From Gemmatimonadota bacterium (lineage in GTDB: Bacteria > Gemmatimonadota > Gemmatimonadetes > Gemmatimonadales > Gemmatimonadaceae): 64,000 nt of DNA. The notes beneath the pieces were generated by a model. The model saw only the letters and a program-made list of their open reading frames with translations. It was not told where the DNA came from and made no database searches. Positions 45,975-55,704 of this stretch are shown piece after piece. The stretch spans positions 19,692-83,691 of the forward strand of contig JAJTGR010000019.1 of assembly GCA_021299375.1 (NCBI GenBank), given 5' to 3'. How positions within the stretch are numbered: the stretch's first letter is position 1; each line of letters begins with the position of its first letter. The position numbers and the translations under genes were made by a program.

Positions 45975-47171
45975 ATGCCAACGTTCACCTATACCGCCCG
46001 TTCGTCGAACGGCGAACTCAAGTCGGCGACCATTGACGCGCCGAACCGGGACGAGGCCGTGGCCCAGCTGCGGCGGCAGCGGCTCACCATTGTCAAGGTC
46101 GACGAGACCCGGGCGACGCCCAGCAAGCGCATGGGCAAGATCGCCATGCGTGACATCGTGATCTTCACGCGTCAGTTCTCCACGATGATCAACGCCGGCC
46201 TGCCGCTGGTGCAGGCGCTCGACATCCTGGCCCGCCAGAGCGAGAACAAGGCCCTGAGCGCCGTGGTGCGGCAGGTGGTGTTCGACGTGGAGTCGGGCAA
46301 CACGGTCGCCGACGCCATGCGCAAGCATCCCAAGGCCTTCTCCGACCTGTACACGAACATGGTGGCTGCCGGTGAGGTGGGTGGTATCCTCGACACCATC
46401 CTGAACCGGTTGGCCGTGTTCATGGAGAAGAACGACGCCCTCGTGCGCAAGGTGAAGGGGGCCATGATCTATCCCACGGTCATCATGTGCGTGGCCGGGC
46501 TCTGCGTCCTCATTCTGCTGTGGAAGGTCATCCCGGTCTTCTCGAGCATGTTCGGCAGCGTGGGCATGGAGCTGCCGCTGCCCACGAAGGTGGTGATTGG
46601 CCTGTCGGGCTTTCTCAATGCCTACTGGTGGGCGCTGCTGGGCGGCGCTGGGGGCGCCGCCTTCCTGATCAAGAGCTACTACGCCACGTCGCAGGGGCAG
46701 CTGGTCATCGACACGCTGCTGCTCAAGGTGCCGGTGCTGGGCGACGTCTTGCGCAAGTCGGCCGTTTCGCGATTCACGCGCACGCTGGGTACGCTGATAT
46801 CGTCGGGCGTGAGCATTCTCGACGGCCTCGAGATCACCGCGCGGACGTCGGGCAACCGGGTGGTGCAGGACGCCATCATGGGCAGCCGGGCCAGCATTGC
46901 CGGCGGCGACACGATTGCCGGTCCGCTGCAGAAGAGCGACGTGTTCCCGCCCATGGTGATCAGCATGATTGCGGTTGGTGAGCAGACCGGCGGCCTGGAC
47001 GAGATGTTGAGCAAGATCGCCGACTTCTACGACGACGAAGTGGACGCGGCGGTGAGCGCGTTGCTGAGCCTGCTGGAGCCGGTGATGATTGTGTTCCTGG
47101 GTGTGGTGGTTGGTGGCATGATCGTGGCCATGTACCTGCCGATCTTCGACATGGTGAATGCGGTGGGGTGA
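45975..47171 (+). CDS. pilC: type IV pilus inner-membrane platform protein PilC (GspF family)
   Basis: The 398-residue protein begins with the family start MPTFTYTARSSNGELKSATI. It contains two T2SSF domains: first FTRQFSTMINAGLPLVQALDIL (about residues 56-77), second RFTRTLGTLISSGVSILDGLEI (about 267-288). Each ends in a conserved GE-type turn (NMVAAGEVGGILDTILNRL and MIAVGEQTGGLDEMLSKIA). Three membrane segments are seen (about 170-190, 218-237 and 370-393). It anchors the PilB/PilT motors. The structural pilin and PilM-Q genes are not in the window. A strong terminator follows at 47267. Confidence 0.95.
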   Translation: MPTFTYTARSSNGELKSATIDAPNRDEAVAQLRRQRLTIVKVDETRATPSKRMGKIAMRDIVIFTRQFSTMINAGLPLVQALDILARQSENKALSAVVRQVVFDVESGNTVADAMRKHPKAFSDLYTNMVAAGEVGGILDTILNRLAVFMEKNDALVRKVKGAMIYPTVIMCVAGLCVLILLWKVIPVFSSMFGSVGMELPLPTKVVIGLSGFLNAYWWALLGGAGGAAFLIKSYYATSQGQLVIDTLLLKVPVLGDVLRKSAVSRFTRTLGTLISSGVSILDGLEITARTSGNRVVQDAIMGSRASIAGGDTIAGPLQKSDVFPPMVISMIAVGEQTGGLDEMLSKIADFYDDEVDAAVSALLSLLEPVMIVFLGVVVGGMIVAMYLPIFDMVNAVG

Positions 47172-47566
47172 CGGGGGGGGGTGTGTGGGGGCTCACGCCG
47201 ATTGGCGGGCGTTTGGCTCACACTCCGCGGCGGGATTGGCTCACGCCGTTTGGCGGTGGGACGAGCAGCGGGGCCGGTCGAGAGACCGGCCCCGCTCTTC
47301 TGGTTGGATGGCAGTCGGGATGGATAGCCTTTGGGGAGTCGAGCGTAGAGGCGTTCGGAGGTTCACGAAGGACCGCTCGTATGGCCGTGTGAATCGTTGC
47401 TGCTCGAGACGACTATGAGGAGGCAACAGAGGGTAGACTGCGGAATGAACACCCTTCTTCATACATCGGAAGTCCGGTCTCTCAAGAGCAAGCGAATGGT
47501 TCTCAGCCAGGACAGTGGCGTGCTCTCTGGGCTAATCCCAATCTCTGGTTCGAGGTGGAAGAAAGA
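47172..47566. other. gene-free spacer, boundary between core and accessory regions
   Basis: No gene is supported in these 395 bases. They contain the pilC terminator (47267-47296) and imperfect repeats of GGCTCACGCCGTTTGGCGG type just before it. After about 47330 the base composition is lower in GC and continues into the accessory locus. No tRNA-like or attachment-site sequence was recognised. Confidence 0.6.
47267..47296 (+). terminator. terminator of the pil operon
   Basis: A perfect 13-bp stem (47267-47279 with 47284-47296) with a GAGA loop is followed by CTTCTGGTT. It is a strong intrinsic terminator about 95 bases after pilC. Confidence 0.85.
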
Positions 47567-48769
47567 CTATCTTGTAGAAGGCTCCACATGAAGTGTGGCC
47601 GTCGGGACTAATGAGGTCCACCAAGCCATTAGCGAGGACCTTACGATGTACTCGAAGACCCAGAGAAGCATTGGTGTGTCCGAAGCTTGCCAGTGCCCCC
47701 CATGCGCGAATTCTGAGAGGCCCAAGGGCTTCTCTGTCGGAGCGGTCACACCCTCATCATTGAGCAGGTGGCTAGGTGGCCTGCACATAGGCGGCGGGAA
47801 CGGGGTGCTTTCGTGTAGCGCCTTTGAGCGATGTGAATAGATCTTTCGCAGCGCATCTCTTAGTCCGGCCTCGGTCCAGTCAGTTGCGCACCAAGATGAA
47901 GGTCTCGGCTGCGGCGGTGTGGGTGCAAAGGTGCAAATGAATTCTCGAAACCTGTGTCCGGCCTTCATGCCTTGTGCGATGTGAGCCGCGACGCCCGACA
48001 AGAGTTGCTCTCCCCCTGCGGCGTAAAGCAGCTGAGAGAGTTCTGGATTGCCACTGCGCAACACGTCGGCGTCACTCGCGCTAAAGGTGCCCGTGGTGCG
48101 AGCCCATCGTGCTGCCGCCGTCTCAACGGCGGAGACGAGTAGGAGCCACGAGAGCTGTGGATCTCCGTCTGCAACCCAGATTGCCTCTTGGTAACTTCTA
48201 GCGGCTCGGGCAAGCGCAAGGGCGTCCGGTCCAGATAAATCCGGATAGGAACCCACAGGCCCCGCTTCAATTGCGCAGTCATCGCGCACAATCGCTGGAA
48301 TTACTGGTCGCGATCTTCCGGGGATGATCGACGGGGCAGCCTCCTCGGGGGAAATTGGGCGACCCCTAGGGTCATTTCTAGCGTCAAAACGTCGTGTCGT
48401 TGGCCCGGCGTAAAATCTCACACCCAATGCCAACGAGAACAGGGCACTGATCTCGTCGCACATATCGCCGCCGTGATAGTGCGCCAATGCTGTCCGTTGT
48501 CGTGCGAAAAGCGATTGCGCCACATTCTCGAACACCTCGGTCGAGAGATGCTCGTCCATACGCATCGCGAAGACTGGCGTCACCATGCCCTTAGGCGGCA
48601 TGGCGATTGTATTAATCAGCTGATACGGTCCGAGGCCCGTGGAAATCTCGCCGCTGAAGCGAGAATCAGAGTATACGAAGGCTTCGCTTCCGCGCGTGGT
48701 CGGCGCGTTAGCGCGATTTGCTCTCCAGTTCTCGTATCCGAACGGTCCTTCAAAGCGCGGAGCGGTCAT
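47567..48769 (-). CDS. HEPN-like protein of the defence locus, unknown function
   Basis: The 400-residue soluble protein is taken from the ATG of MTAPRFEGPFGYENWRANRA; an ATG 78 bases upstream (48847) is the alternative. The N-terminal half has beta-type sequence (EAFVYSDSRFSGEISTGLGP). The C-terminal half is helical, with LSWLLLVSAVETAAARWAR (about residues 210-228) and LRDALRKIYSHRSKALHEST (about 304-323). The last carries an R-x3-H within a Y-x-x-RS-x-x-LHE pattern, as in HEPN/ApeA-like toxins and sensors. It is divergent from the DUF499 gene. It may be an RNase-type effector or regulator of the neighbouring system; that is inference from motif and position, and the HEPN match is modest. 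Confidence 0.55.
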   Translation of the reverse strand: MTAPRFEGPFGYENWRANRANAPTTRGSEAFVYSDSRFSGEISTGLGPYQLINTIAMPPKGMVTPVFAMRMDEHLSTEVFENVAQSLFARQRTALAHYHGGDMCDEISALFSLALGVRFYAGPTTRRFDARNDPRGRPISPEEAAPSIIPGRSRPVIPAIVRDDCAIEAGPVGSYPDLSGPDALALARAARSYQEAIWVADGDPQLSWLLLVSAVETAAARWARTTGTFSASDADVLRSGNPELSQLLYAAGGEQLLSGVAAHIAQGMKAGHRFREFICTFAPTPPQPRPSSWCATDWTEAGLRDALRKIYSHRSKALHESTPFPPPMCRPPSHLLNDEGVTAPTEKPLGLSEFAHGGHWQASDTPMLLWVFEYIVRSSLMAWWTSLVPTATLHVEPSTR

Positions 48770-49114
48770 AGGTCGACATTTGGACTTGTAAAGCTGACGC
48801 AGTGGATGGTGCCCTGCCGGAAACGATTGGACTAGTTGAGGCAGCAAAAGGAAGCGAAGGATCGCAAATCAGTCTACAGCAACCAGCCTCAAGAAGTTGC
48901 TATTAGAGAACGGCTCGAAGCGGAGATTCCACACCAGACCGCAGACAGTACCAGGAGGAGATGCCATCCACCTCTCCAGACAGTCATTGCAAAGGAAATT
49001 GGGCAATGCCCCTTTCCCATCTGCCGTCTTGGGCGCACTCTACTCGAGTTGCCCAAACTCACTCCTACCTGCCCACCCCTCCGGCCCGATGTTGCCCCGG
49101 CGCCGCCTCAAAAA
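48770..49114. promoter_or_regulatory. divergent leader between HEPN-like gene and DUF499 gene
   Basis: 345 bases separate the preferred divergent starts. The DUF499 frame is open back to 48836, but that part (Pro/Thr-rich, no family match) lies before the family-like start MTLPTVFTACTPRDD at 49115. It is read here as leader and promoter sequence. Nothing else is recognised in it. Confidence 0.4.
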
Positions 49115-52100
49115 ATGACGCTTCCCACTGTCTTTACCGCCTGCACCCCGCGCGACGACGTCCTCAAGGGCTCCATCGCCGAGAGCGACTTTGCGGCCGA
49201 TCTCGCCCAGGTCATCCGCGGCACTGCTCCGGACGAGTACCGCCTCCCCGAGCGGTTCTTCGAGACTACCTACCCAACCCGTGGCCTCCAGAACCTCCTG
49301 GCGAACGTCTGTCGGCGCCTGAGCGGCACCGGCGGCGAGGCGGCGGCCATCTTCCGGCTAGATACGCAGTTTGGCGGCGGTAAGACCCACGGCCTGATCG
49401 CCCTGGTCCATGCCGCCCGTGGCATGGAGGGCGTCTCAAACGCGGCCGAGTTCATCGAGCCAGGCTTGCTCCCCAAGGCGGCCGTGCGAGTGGCCGCCTT
49501 CGATGGCGAGAACGCCGACCCGCTCAACGGCCGGGACATGGGAGAAGGCATCCGCGCCTTCACCCCATGGGGCGAGATCGCGTTTGCGCTTGCTGGCGCG
49601 GCCGGCTACGAGCGTGTGCGAGCCAGTGACGACGGGCGCGTCGCGCCGGGCGCCGACACCATCCGCGAGCTTTTCGGCGATCAGCCTACGCTGATCCTGC
49701 TCGACGAATTGGCGATCTACCTACGCAAGGTGATGCTGGCCCCGCATCTCGCGAACACAGCAGGTCAGCTTGCGGCATTCCTAACAGGACTCTTCAAGGC
49801 CGTCGAATCGAGCCCCAAGGCGGCGCTGGTCTATACGCTGGCCGTTGGCAAGGACGGCCGCGCGCTCGATGCGTACAAGGAAGAGAATCAGAAGCTGCAA
49901 ACGCTGATCGAAGAACTGGAGAGCGTTAGCGCCCGCAAAGCAACGCTGCTCAATCCGACGGAAGACGACGAGACGGCTCCTGTGTTGCGCCGTCGATTGT
50001 TCAAGCGCGTGGACGAAGCAAAGGCGGCGCAGGTCGTCGATGCGTATCGCGCAATCTGGAAGCAGCACGAGAGCGCACTGACACCCGCCGCTACTCGCCC
50101 CGAAACGGCCGACGCATTTCTCGCCGCGTATCCGCTGCATCCGGAAGTGCTCACTACGCTCACCGAGAAGACCGCGACATTCGCGAACTTCCAGCGCGTG
50201 CGCGGTATGCTGCGACTGCTGGCGCGCACGGTGGCCTGCATGTGGGAGCAGCGCCCCGCCGACGCGAACGCGATCCACTTGCACCACATGGATCTCTCCG
50301 ACGAGCGACTGCGACAGGAAGTCGTAACGCGCTTGCAGCAGGGCAACTACGAGCCCGCGCTGAAGCGTGATATCGCCGGCAAGTCGGGCGACTCGGCCGT
50401 CGCGCAGGAGATCGACGCAGAGCACTACAAGGGATTGCCGCCGTACACCTCATACGTCGCGCGTACGATATTCGTGCACACACTGGCGTTTCACGACCGA
50501 CTGCGCGGCATCACGCCCGAGCATCTGCGCTTCTCGATGGTTGGGCCGCTCATCGACGTCAGCTTCGTCGATGACGCGCGCAAGCGTTTCGTCGCGGAGT
50601 CGGCATTCCTAGACGACCGGCCGGGCGCTCCCATGCGCTTCCTCGCCGAAGCGAACCTCACGCAGATCATTCGGCGCCAAGAAGCGCAGATCGAGCCGGG
50701 TGACGTGCGCGCCGAACTCCGTGATCGCATTCGTCAGATCTTCACCGGCGGTGGCTCGGCCACGCTCACCCTGGTCCCGTTCCCGGGCGGTGCCTACGAG
50801 GTGCCCGACGAAGTCGGTGACGGCCGCCCGCTCCTCGTGCTACTCGGCTACGACGCCGTGAGTGTCGGTGGCGTCGTGGAGAAGGTGCCGCATCTCGTCG
50901 AACGCATGTTCAAGCACAAGGGTCAGGACGAATCAGCGCCGCGTGGCAATCGGAATCACCTCGTGTTCCTGGTGGCCGACGAAGGGCGCAAGGAAGAGGT
51001 GCGCCAGAAGATGGCGCGCCGCTTGGCACTGCGCGAAATGAAGAAGCCCGAGAGACTCGCCGAACTGGCCGAGCATCAGCAAAACAAGGTGAAGGAGTTG
51101 GAGTCGCGTTCGGAGACCGACGTTGCGGTAGCAATTCAGCAGTGCTACCGACACGTGTTCTTCCCGACGCGAGCTGATCGCATGACCGACGACGTGGATC
51201 TGGGTCATACGGCCATCGACGTACCAGCCACTGGCGCGAACCCCGGTGCGGGTCAGAATCAGGTGGTCCGCGTGTTGCGCGATCTCAAGAAACTGCGCAC
51301 GTCGGAGGACGAGCCGGATTCGCCCGCATACATCCGTGACCGCACGCCGCTCAGACGGGGCGAAATCACCACACGGACTCTGCGCGAGGAATTCCGGCGC
51401 GATCCCGCGTTGCCGATGCTGGTTGGCGACGACGTGTTCCTTCGCGGCATTCGACGTGGCATCGAAGCGGGCGAGTACGTCTACCGCAACGGCGACTTAC
51501 TCTACGGCCCCGGCGATCCGCAGGCGACGATCAAGGTGGACGAGCAGTCGACGGTGTTCACGATGGCGTTCGCCACTGAGCGCGCGATTTGGCCACGCCC
51601 TGTTGTAGCACCCCCTGCGGTCGTACCGCCGACACCGGGCGATCCGCCAACCGTGACGCCGCCCGTTGTTCCACCGGTCGTACAACCGAAGCCGGTGGTG
51701 AGCGAGCTCTCCGCTGAGGGCGTGCTAAAGGAGGCGCTCGCGCAGCTTTTTGAGAAGGCGCGCACTAGAAAGGTGATGAGTTTGGCGAAGATCGATATAA
51801 GAATGTTCGATGCTGGCGATGCCTTCCGGTTGCTTGGGGTGATCGGCACGGTCACTGGCACGCAGAAGCAGGTGCATCTCGAAGGAGGGTACGAGACCGT
51901 GGACGGTGGCACATTGAATCTGGAGTTCACCGGTCCCGCGACTGACGCGTCGGTGCTGAAGGATTTCCTGGAGCCGCAGTTGCGCGCTGCGCGCGAGAAG
52001 AACGTGCAGGCGAACTTCGAGCTGCGTTTCGATGCGGGGTTGCCGCTCTCGGGCGATGCCGCCGAGAAGCTGACTGAACGACTAACGCGCTACGCGGCCG

Positions 52101-52156
52101 GCTCTGCCTACGTGACGGCTAGCGCGCAAGCGTCTGACACCGGAGCCTCATCGTGA
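49115..52156 (+). CDS. DUF499-type ATPase of a putative antiviral system
   Basis: The 1013-residue AAA+-like protein starts PRDDVLKGSIAESDFAADLA, the usual DUF499 N-terminus. Walker A is FGGGKTHGLIAL (about residues 86-97) and Walker B is LILLDELAIYLRK (about 193-205). A sensor-like helical region (AAYPLHPEVLTTLTEKTATF, about 342-361) follows, then an extended C-terminal part with a Pro-rich linker (about 828-860) and a closing alpha/beta domain (KVMSLAKIDIRMFDAGDAFR). DUF499 proteins occur with DUF1156 methyltransferases and SNF2/PLD helicases in defence islands; the biochemical role is thought to be ATP-driven sensing or DNA remodelling, but is unproven. It overlaps the next gene by 4 bases, giving tight coupling through the locus. 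Confidence 0.85.
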   Translation: MTLPTVFTACTPRDDVLKGSIAESDFAADLAQVIRGTAPDEYRLPERFFETTYPTRGLQNLLANVCRRLSGTGGEAAAIFRLDTQFGGGKTHGLIALVHAARGMEGVSNAAEFIEPGLLPKAAVRVAAFDGENADPLNGRDMGEGIRAFTPWGEIAFALAGAAGYERVRASDDGRVAPGADTIRELFGDQPTLILLDELAIYLRKVMLAPHLANTAGQLAAFLTGLFKAVESSPKAALVYTLAVGKDGRALDAYKEENQKLQTLIEELESVSARKATLLNPTEDDETAPVLRRRLFKRVDEAKAAQVVDAYRAIWKQHESALTPAATRPETADAFLAAYPLHPEVLTTLTEKTATFANFQRVRGMLRLLARTVACMWEQRPADANAIHLHHMDLSDERLRQEVVTRLQQGNYEPALKRDIAGKSGDSAVAQEIDAEHYKGLPPYTSYVARTIFVHTLAFHDRLRGITPEHLRFSMVGPLIDVSFVDDARKRFVAESAFLDDRPGAPMRFLAEANLTQIIRRQEAQIEPGDVRAELRDRIRQIFTGGGSATLTLVPFPGGAYEVPDEVGDGRPLLVLLGYDAVSVGGVVEKVPHLVERMFKHKGQDESAPRGNRNHLVFLVADEGRKEEVRQKMARRLALREMKKPERLAELAEHQQNKVKELESRSETDVAVAIQQCYRHVFFPTRADRMTDDVDLGHTAIDVPATGANPGAGQNQVVRVLRDLKKLRTSEDEPDSPAYIRDRTPLRRGEITTRTLREEFRRDPALPMLVGDDVFLRGIRRGIEAGEYVYRNGDLLYGPGDPQATIKVDEQSTVFTMAFATERAIWPRPVVAPPAVVPPTPGDPPTVTPPVVPPVVQPKPVVSELSAEGVLKEALAQLFEKARTRKVMSLAKIDIRMFDAGDAFRLLGVIGTVTGTQKQVHLEGGYETVDGGTLNLEFTGPATDASVLKDFLEPQLRAAREKNVQANFELRFDAGLPLSGDAAEKLTERLTRYAAGSAYVTASAQASDTGASS

Positions 52157-52683
52157 GCCGCATCGGACGAAACACTGCCCTCCGTATCATGCCAATCGAG
52201 ACTTCCGCTTCCTCCGCACCGCAGTACGAGCTTCGCGCGCGCAGTTGGGGCGCGGGTGATGATGAGCTGGAGGTATGGCAGGTGCTCGCATCGGCGACGC
52301 CGCAGCTCAAGGCGCCCGTTCGGGTCGCCGGGCTTCGCGGTCGTACTCTGGAGTTGGTGGAGCACCGGGTGATTCGTCGACTGAGCCATGCCGGCGTGAA
52401 GCTGGCCGGTCGACGTGACGCAGAGCTCAAGCTCGGTGCACCACGCGGCCACCCCATTGACGAACACATGGCCCTGACGCTAGGCCTACTATTCCGCACG
52501 CTCGCGCCAATGCGCAGCAGAGCGAACATGCTCCTCGTCGCGGACGGTATTGAGGCGATGGGTCAGGAGGAGGCGGCGTATTGGCTGGGGATGGCTATGC
52601 ATCGTAAGAATCCGCGTCGTGTGTTGGGCGCGCTGCGGCTTTTGCTGACCGATCCCTCTCGTCCTGCGGCGGGCGGACGATGA
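52153..52683 (+). CDS. small partner protein between DUF499 and DUF1156 genes
   Basis: The 176-residue soluble protein starts at a GTG overlapping the DUF499 stop, with a second option at an internal ATG about 12 codons in. It has a beta-rich N-terminal half (YELRARSWGAGDDELEVWQV) and a helical C-terminal half (DEHMALTLGLLFRTLAPMRS, then EAAYWLGMAMHRKNPRRVLG). Small proteins of this size commonly lie at this place in DUF499 loci; I think this is the DUF7680-type family but cannot verify it. Its stop overlaps the methyltransferase start (ATGA). It is probably a structural or adaptor subunit of the same complex. Confidence 0.7.
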   Translation: MSRIGRNTALRIMPIETSASSAPQYELRARSWGAGDDELEVWQVLASATPQLKAPVRVAGLRGRTLELVEHRVIRRLSHAGVKLAGRRDAELKLGAPRGHPIDEHMALTLGLLFRTLAPMRSRANMLLVADGIEAMGQEEAAYWLGMAMHRKNPRRVLGALRLLLTDPSRPAAGGR

Positions 52684-54705
52684 CGGGCCCGCGACTGATC
52701 GAACGTTGGCTGCCTATTGCTGCGCTTGGTGAAGAAAGCGTGAGAGAAGGAAGTGCCGCGCAGAAGCCGCCTGTAAACCGCCTCCATGTTTGGTGGGCTC
52801 GTCGCCCTCTAGTCGCGTCACGCGCCGCCATACTCGCGTCCCTGCTCCCAGCAGACACGGACCGCGCGCGTTTTCTGAGCATTCTTGGGATTCACGGCGA
52901 TCCCGTCAGAGCGCGGATAGAGATCGACAAGGCGCGGCGTACGGGTATACGGGTAGAGGACCCATACGGATACAAGCGAGCGTTCACGCACTCCGCTACG
53001 AAATCAGATCGCACGTGGTTGAATGCGGAGACCGCACGCGCTGGAGTGATTCATCCAGTAGTACTCGATCCAACGGCGGGAGGTGGTAGCATCCCATTTG
53101 AAAGCGCGCGACTTGGATTTCGCACGCTTGCGAATGACTTGAATCCAGTTGCATCGCTCATTGAGCGAGCGACGTTGGAGTGGCCACAGCAGTATGGCCT
53201 TACGGTGTACCGAGAGTTCATGAGCCTAGCCGCCGCCTGGCGTTCAAGCATCGAGTCGCAGCTCGCTTCAGCGTTTCCTCAACCCCATGCACCCGATCAG
53301 CTTGATACGACGTACTTGTGGGCACGAACCATCAGGTGTCCATACTGTGATGGGCTGATCCCCCTCTCTCCGAACTGGCGATTGGCGCCTGACGGCACCG
53401 GCGTGCGCCTTCGGCCCCATGAGGGAGATGGGCCAGGTTCAGTCGGCCGCACATGCACATTCGAAATTGTTGACTCCGTCAAGAAGCAATCTTCCGGTAC
53501 GGTGTCCGATGGCGATGCAACCTGCCCCTATCGTGACTGTGGTCGTGTAGTCGATGGGGACGACGTAAAGCTTCAGGCGCAGTCAGGCGCGATGGGTGAG
53601 CAGCTTTTCGCGGTGGTATTCAAACGGCGCGTGACGGTGAAGTCGAAGAGTGGAAAGCCGCGTTTCAAGTGGGTACGCGGCTACCGCGCGCCTCAGTCCG
53701 ATGATCAAAACGCAGAAGACATCGAAGCGCGTCTCGAATCTGGCATTCCGCGATGGGAGGCGCTCGATTTCATCCCAACCGAGTCGATTCCTATCGGGAA
53801 CAAGACGAGCGAGCCGCTCCGCTACGGGATGCGCACATGGCGCGACGTCTACTCGCGACGCCAACTGCTTGGGCATGCAATCGCCGTGGAAGTTTTTCGG
53901 ACGTTGCTCGAGGAGGAAGAGCGAGCGGACCGAATGACAGAATCGCGACGGGCCGCATTCGCTTACCTGGCGATTTCTCTAGACAAGATGCTGAACTACA
54001 ACTCGCGGATGTCTGTCTGGATGCCGACGCGCGAGATTATGGCAAACACGTTCAATCGCCACGATTTCGCCTTCGCTTGGTCCCACGCCGAGATGAATCC
54101 GTTGATTGAGGATCTTGGTTACAACTGGGCCATAGATGCAACCGCAAAATGTCTAGAGGAACTGATTGCACTTACTCGCCCAGACGTTGACGTAAAGGCC
54201 GCAATCAAGAGTGATTCCGTTGCCGGCCTCTTTGAGAGTTCTTCGTTTCTTCCGCCAGCCATAACGATCACGTGTCGCTCGGCGGACTCAATGACTCACG
54301 TTCCCGATTCAACAGTCGACGTAGTTGTGATGGATCCGCCGTACTATGACAATGTCATGTATGCGGAGCTTAGTGATTTTTTCTACGTATGGCTCAAGCG
54401 CGCAGCCGGCTACGTATTTCCTGAACTTTTCATTCGGCCTCTGACGGATAAGCAGAGCGAAGCAGTAGCGAATCCTGCAAAGTTCCAGGATCAGCCGGGA
54501 GCTCGCAAGATGGCGGCTCACGACTACCAGGAGCGCATGGCTTCGATCTTTGCAGAGTGCCGTCGTGTACTGAAGTCAGACGGCCTGATGACTCTCATGT
54601 TCACGCACAAGGCGACTGGTGCATGGGATGCCCTGACGACCGGATTGATGACGGCCGGTTTCACAATCACTGCTAGGGAATCTCTGATTAAGTAGTGCGC
54701 CGCGG

Positions 54706-54742
54706 AGGGAAAATCGCAATATTGGCGCGCGCGATTTTCCCT
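54706..54742. terminator. hairpin inside the IS left end, ahead of the transposase gene
   Basis: AGGGAAAATCGC at 54706-54717 is exactly complementary to 54731-54742 across a 13-base loop and is followed by TCTG. It lies 18 bases before the transposase ATG. It may stop read-through from the host gene or fold over the transposase start, a common self-limiting device of insertion sequences. Confidence 0.6.
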
Positions 54743-54759
54743 TCTGTCGGAGCTACCGG

Positions 54760-55704
54760 ATGACCGAGCAGCGCACGTTTGCGGATGCGATCCTCTCGAA
54801 CAAGCGACGGACGACCCGCCGCGAGCAGTTCCTCACCGAGATGGACCAGGTGATTCCGTGGGCGACGCTCGAGGCGCTGGTCGAGCCGCACTATCCGAAA
54901 GCGGGACGTGGTCGACGCCCACTGCCGATGGCGACCATGCTCCGGATTTACTTCCTCCAGCAGTGGTTCAATCTGTCGGACCCGCAGGCCGAAGACATGC
55001 TGTACGACTCGGAGTCGATGCGCCGCTTCGCCCGTATCGATCTGCTGCACGACACGGTGCCCGACGAGACCACGATCTGCAAATTCCGCCACCTGCTGGA
55101 GGCGCATCAGCTCACCGCGCGGATGTTCGACGCGGTGAAGGCGCTGCTTGAGGGGCGGAAGCTCTTGCTGAAGGCCGGTACCATCGTCGATGCCACCATC
55201 ATTGGCGCGCCCAGCTCGACGAAGAATGCCACGAAGACCCGCGATCCCGAGATGCGGCAGACGAAGAAGGGCAACCAGTGGTACTTCGGCATGAAGATGC
55301 ACGTGGGCACCGACCGGCGCGGCGTGATCCACACGATCACCACGACCGACGCGGCCACGGCCGATATCACCCAGTTACCCCACTTGCTCCACGGCCAGGA
55401 GACGACGCTGCACGGCGACAAGGCGTACTACAAAGCCGAAGACAAACTGCAGTGGGAGCTCAGCGGCGGCCGGTACCTCGTCAACAAGAGCGGCAAGCGG
55501 ACCGACTACTGGGATGCGATCAATCGCACCCGGTCGCGCGTGCGCGCCATGGTCGAGCATCCGTTTCACACCATCAAGCGGCTGTGGGGCTTTACGACGG
55601 TGCGCTACCGGGGGCTCGCCAAGAATACGGCGCGCGTCTACGCCCTTTGCACCCTCGCCAACCTCTTCCGGCTGCGGCATCGATTACGGCCGCAGGGCAC
55701 GTAG
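54760..55704 (+). CDS. IS5-family transposase
   Basis: The 314-residue DDE transposase contains an N-terminal DUF772-type domain (PLPMATMLRIYFLQQWFNLS, then RIDLLHDTVPDETTICKFRH). The catalytic Asp residues lie in AGTIVDATII (about residue 145) and LHGDKAYYK (about 221). The catalytic Glu is within RSRVRAMVEHPFHTIKRLWG (about 266), the Y-R-E-K signature region of the IS4/IS5 group. Length is normal for the IS5 subgroup and no frameshift or stop is seen, so it is probably active. It starts 83 bases inside the left end of the element. Confidence 0.95.
   Translation: MTEQRTFADAILSNKRRTTRREQFLTEMDQVIPWATLEALVEPHYPKAGRGRRPLPMATMLRIYFLQQWFNLSDPQAEDMLYDSESMRRFARIDLLHDTVPDETTICKFRHLLEAHQLTARMFDAVKALLEGRKLLLKAGTIVDATIIGAPSSTKNATKTRDPEMRQTKKGNQWYFGMKMHVGTDRRGVIHTITTTDAATADITQLPHLLHGQETTLHGDKAYYKAEDKLQWELSGGRYLVNKSGKRTDYWDAINRTRSRVRAMVEHPFHTIKRLWGFTTVRYRGLAKNTARVYALCTLANLFRLRHRLRPQGT

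Noticed and set aside
47172..47566. tRNA or attachment site at the core/accessory boundary
   Set aside because: No cloverleaf-compatible sequence or direct repeat with the right part of the window was found by eye.
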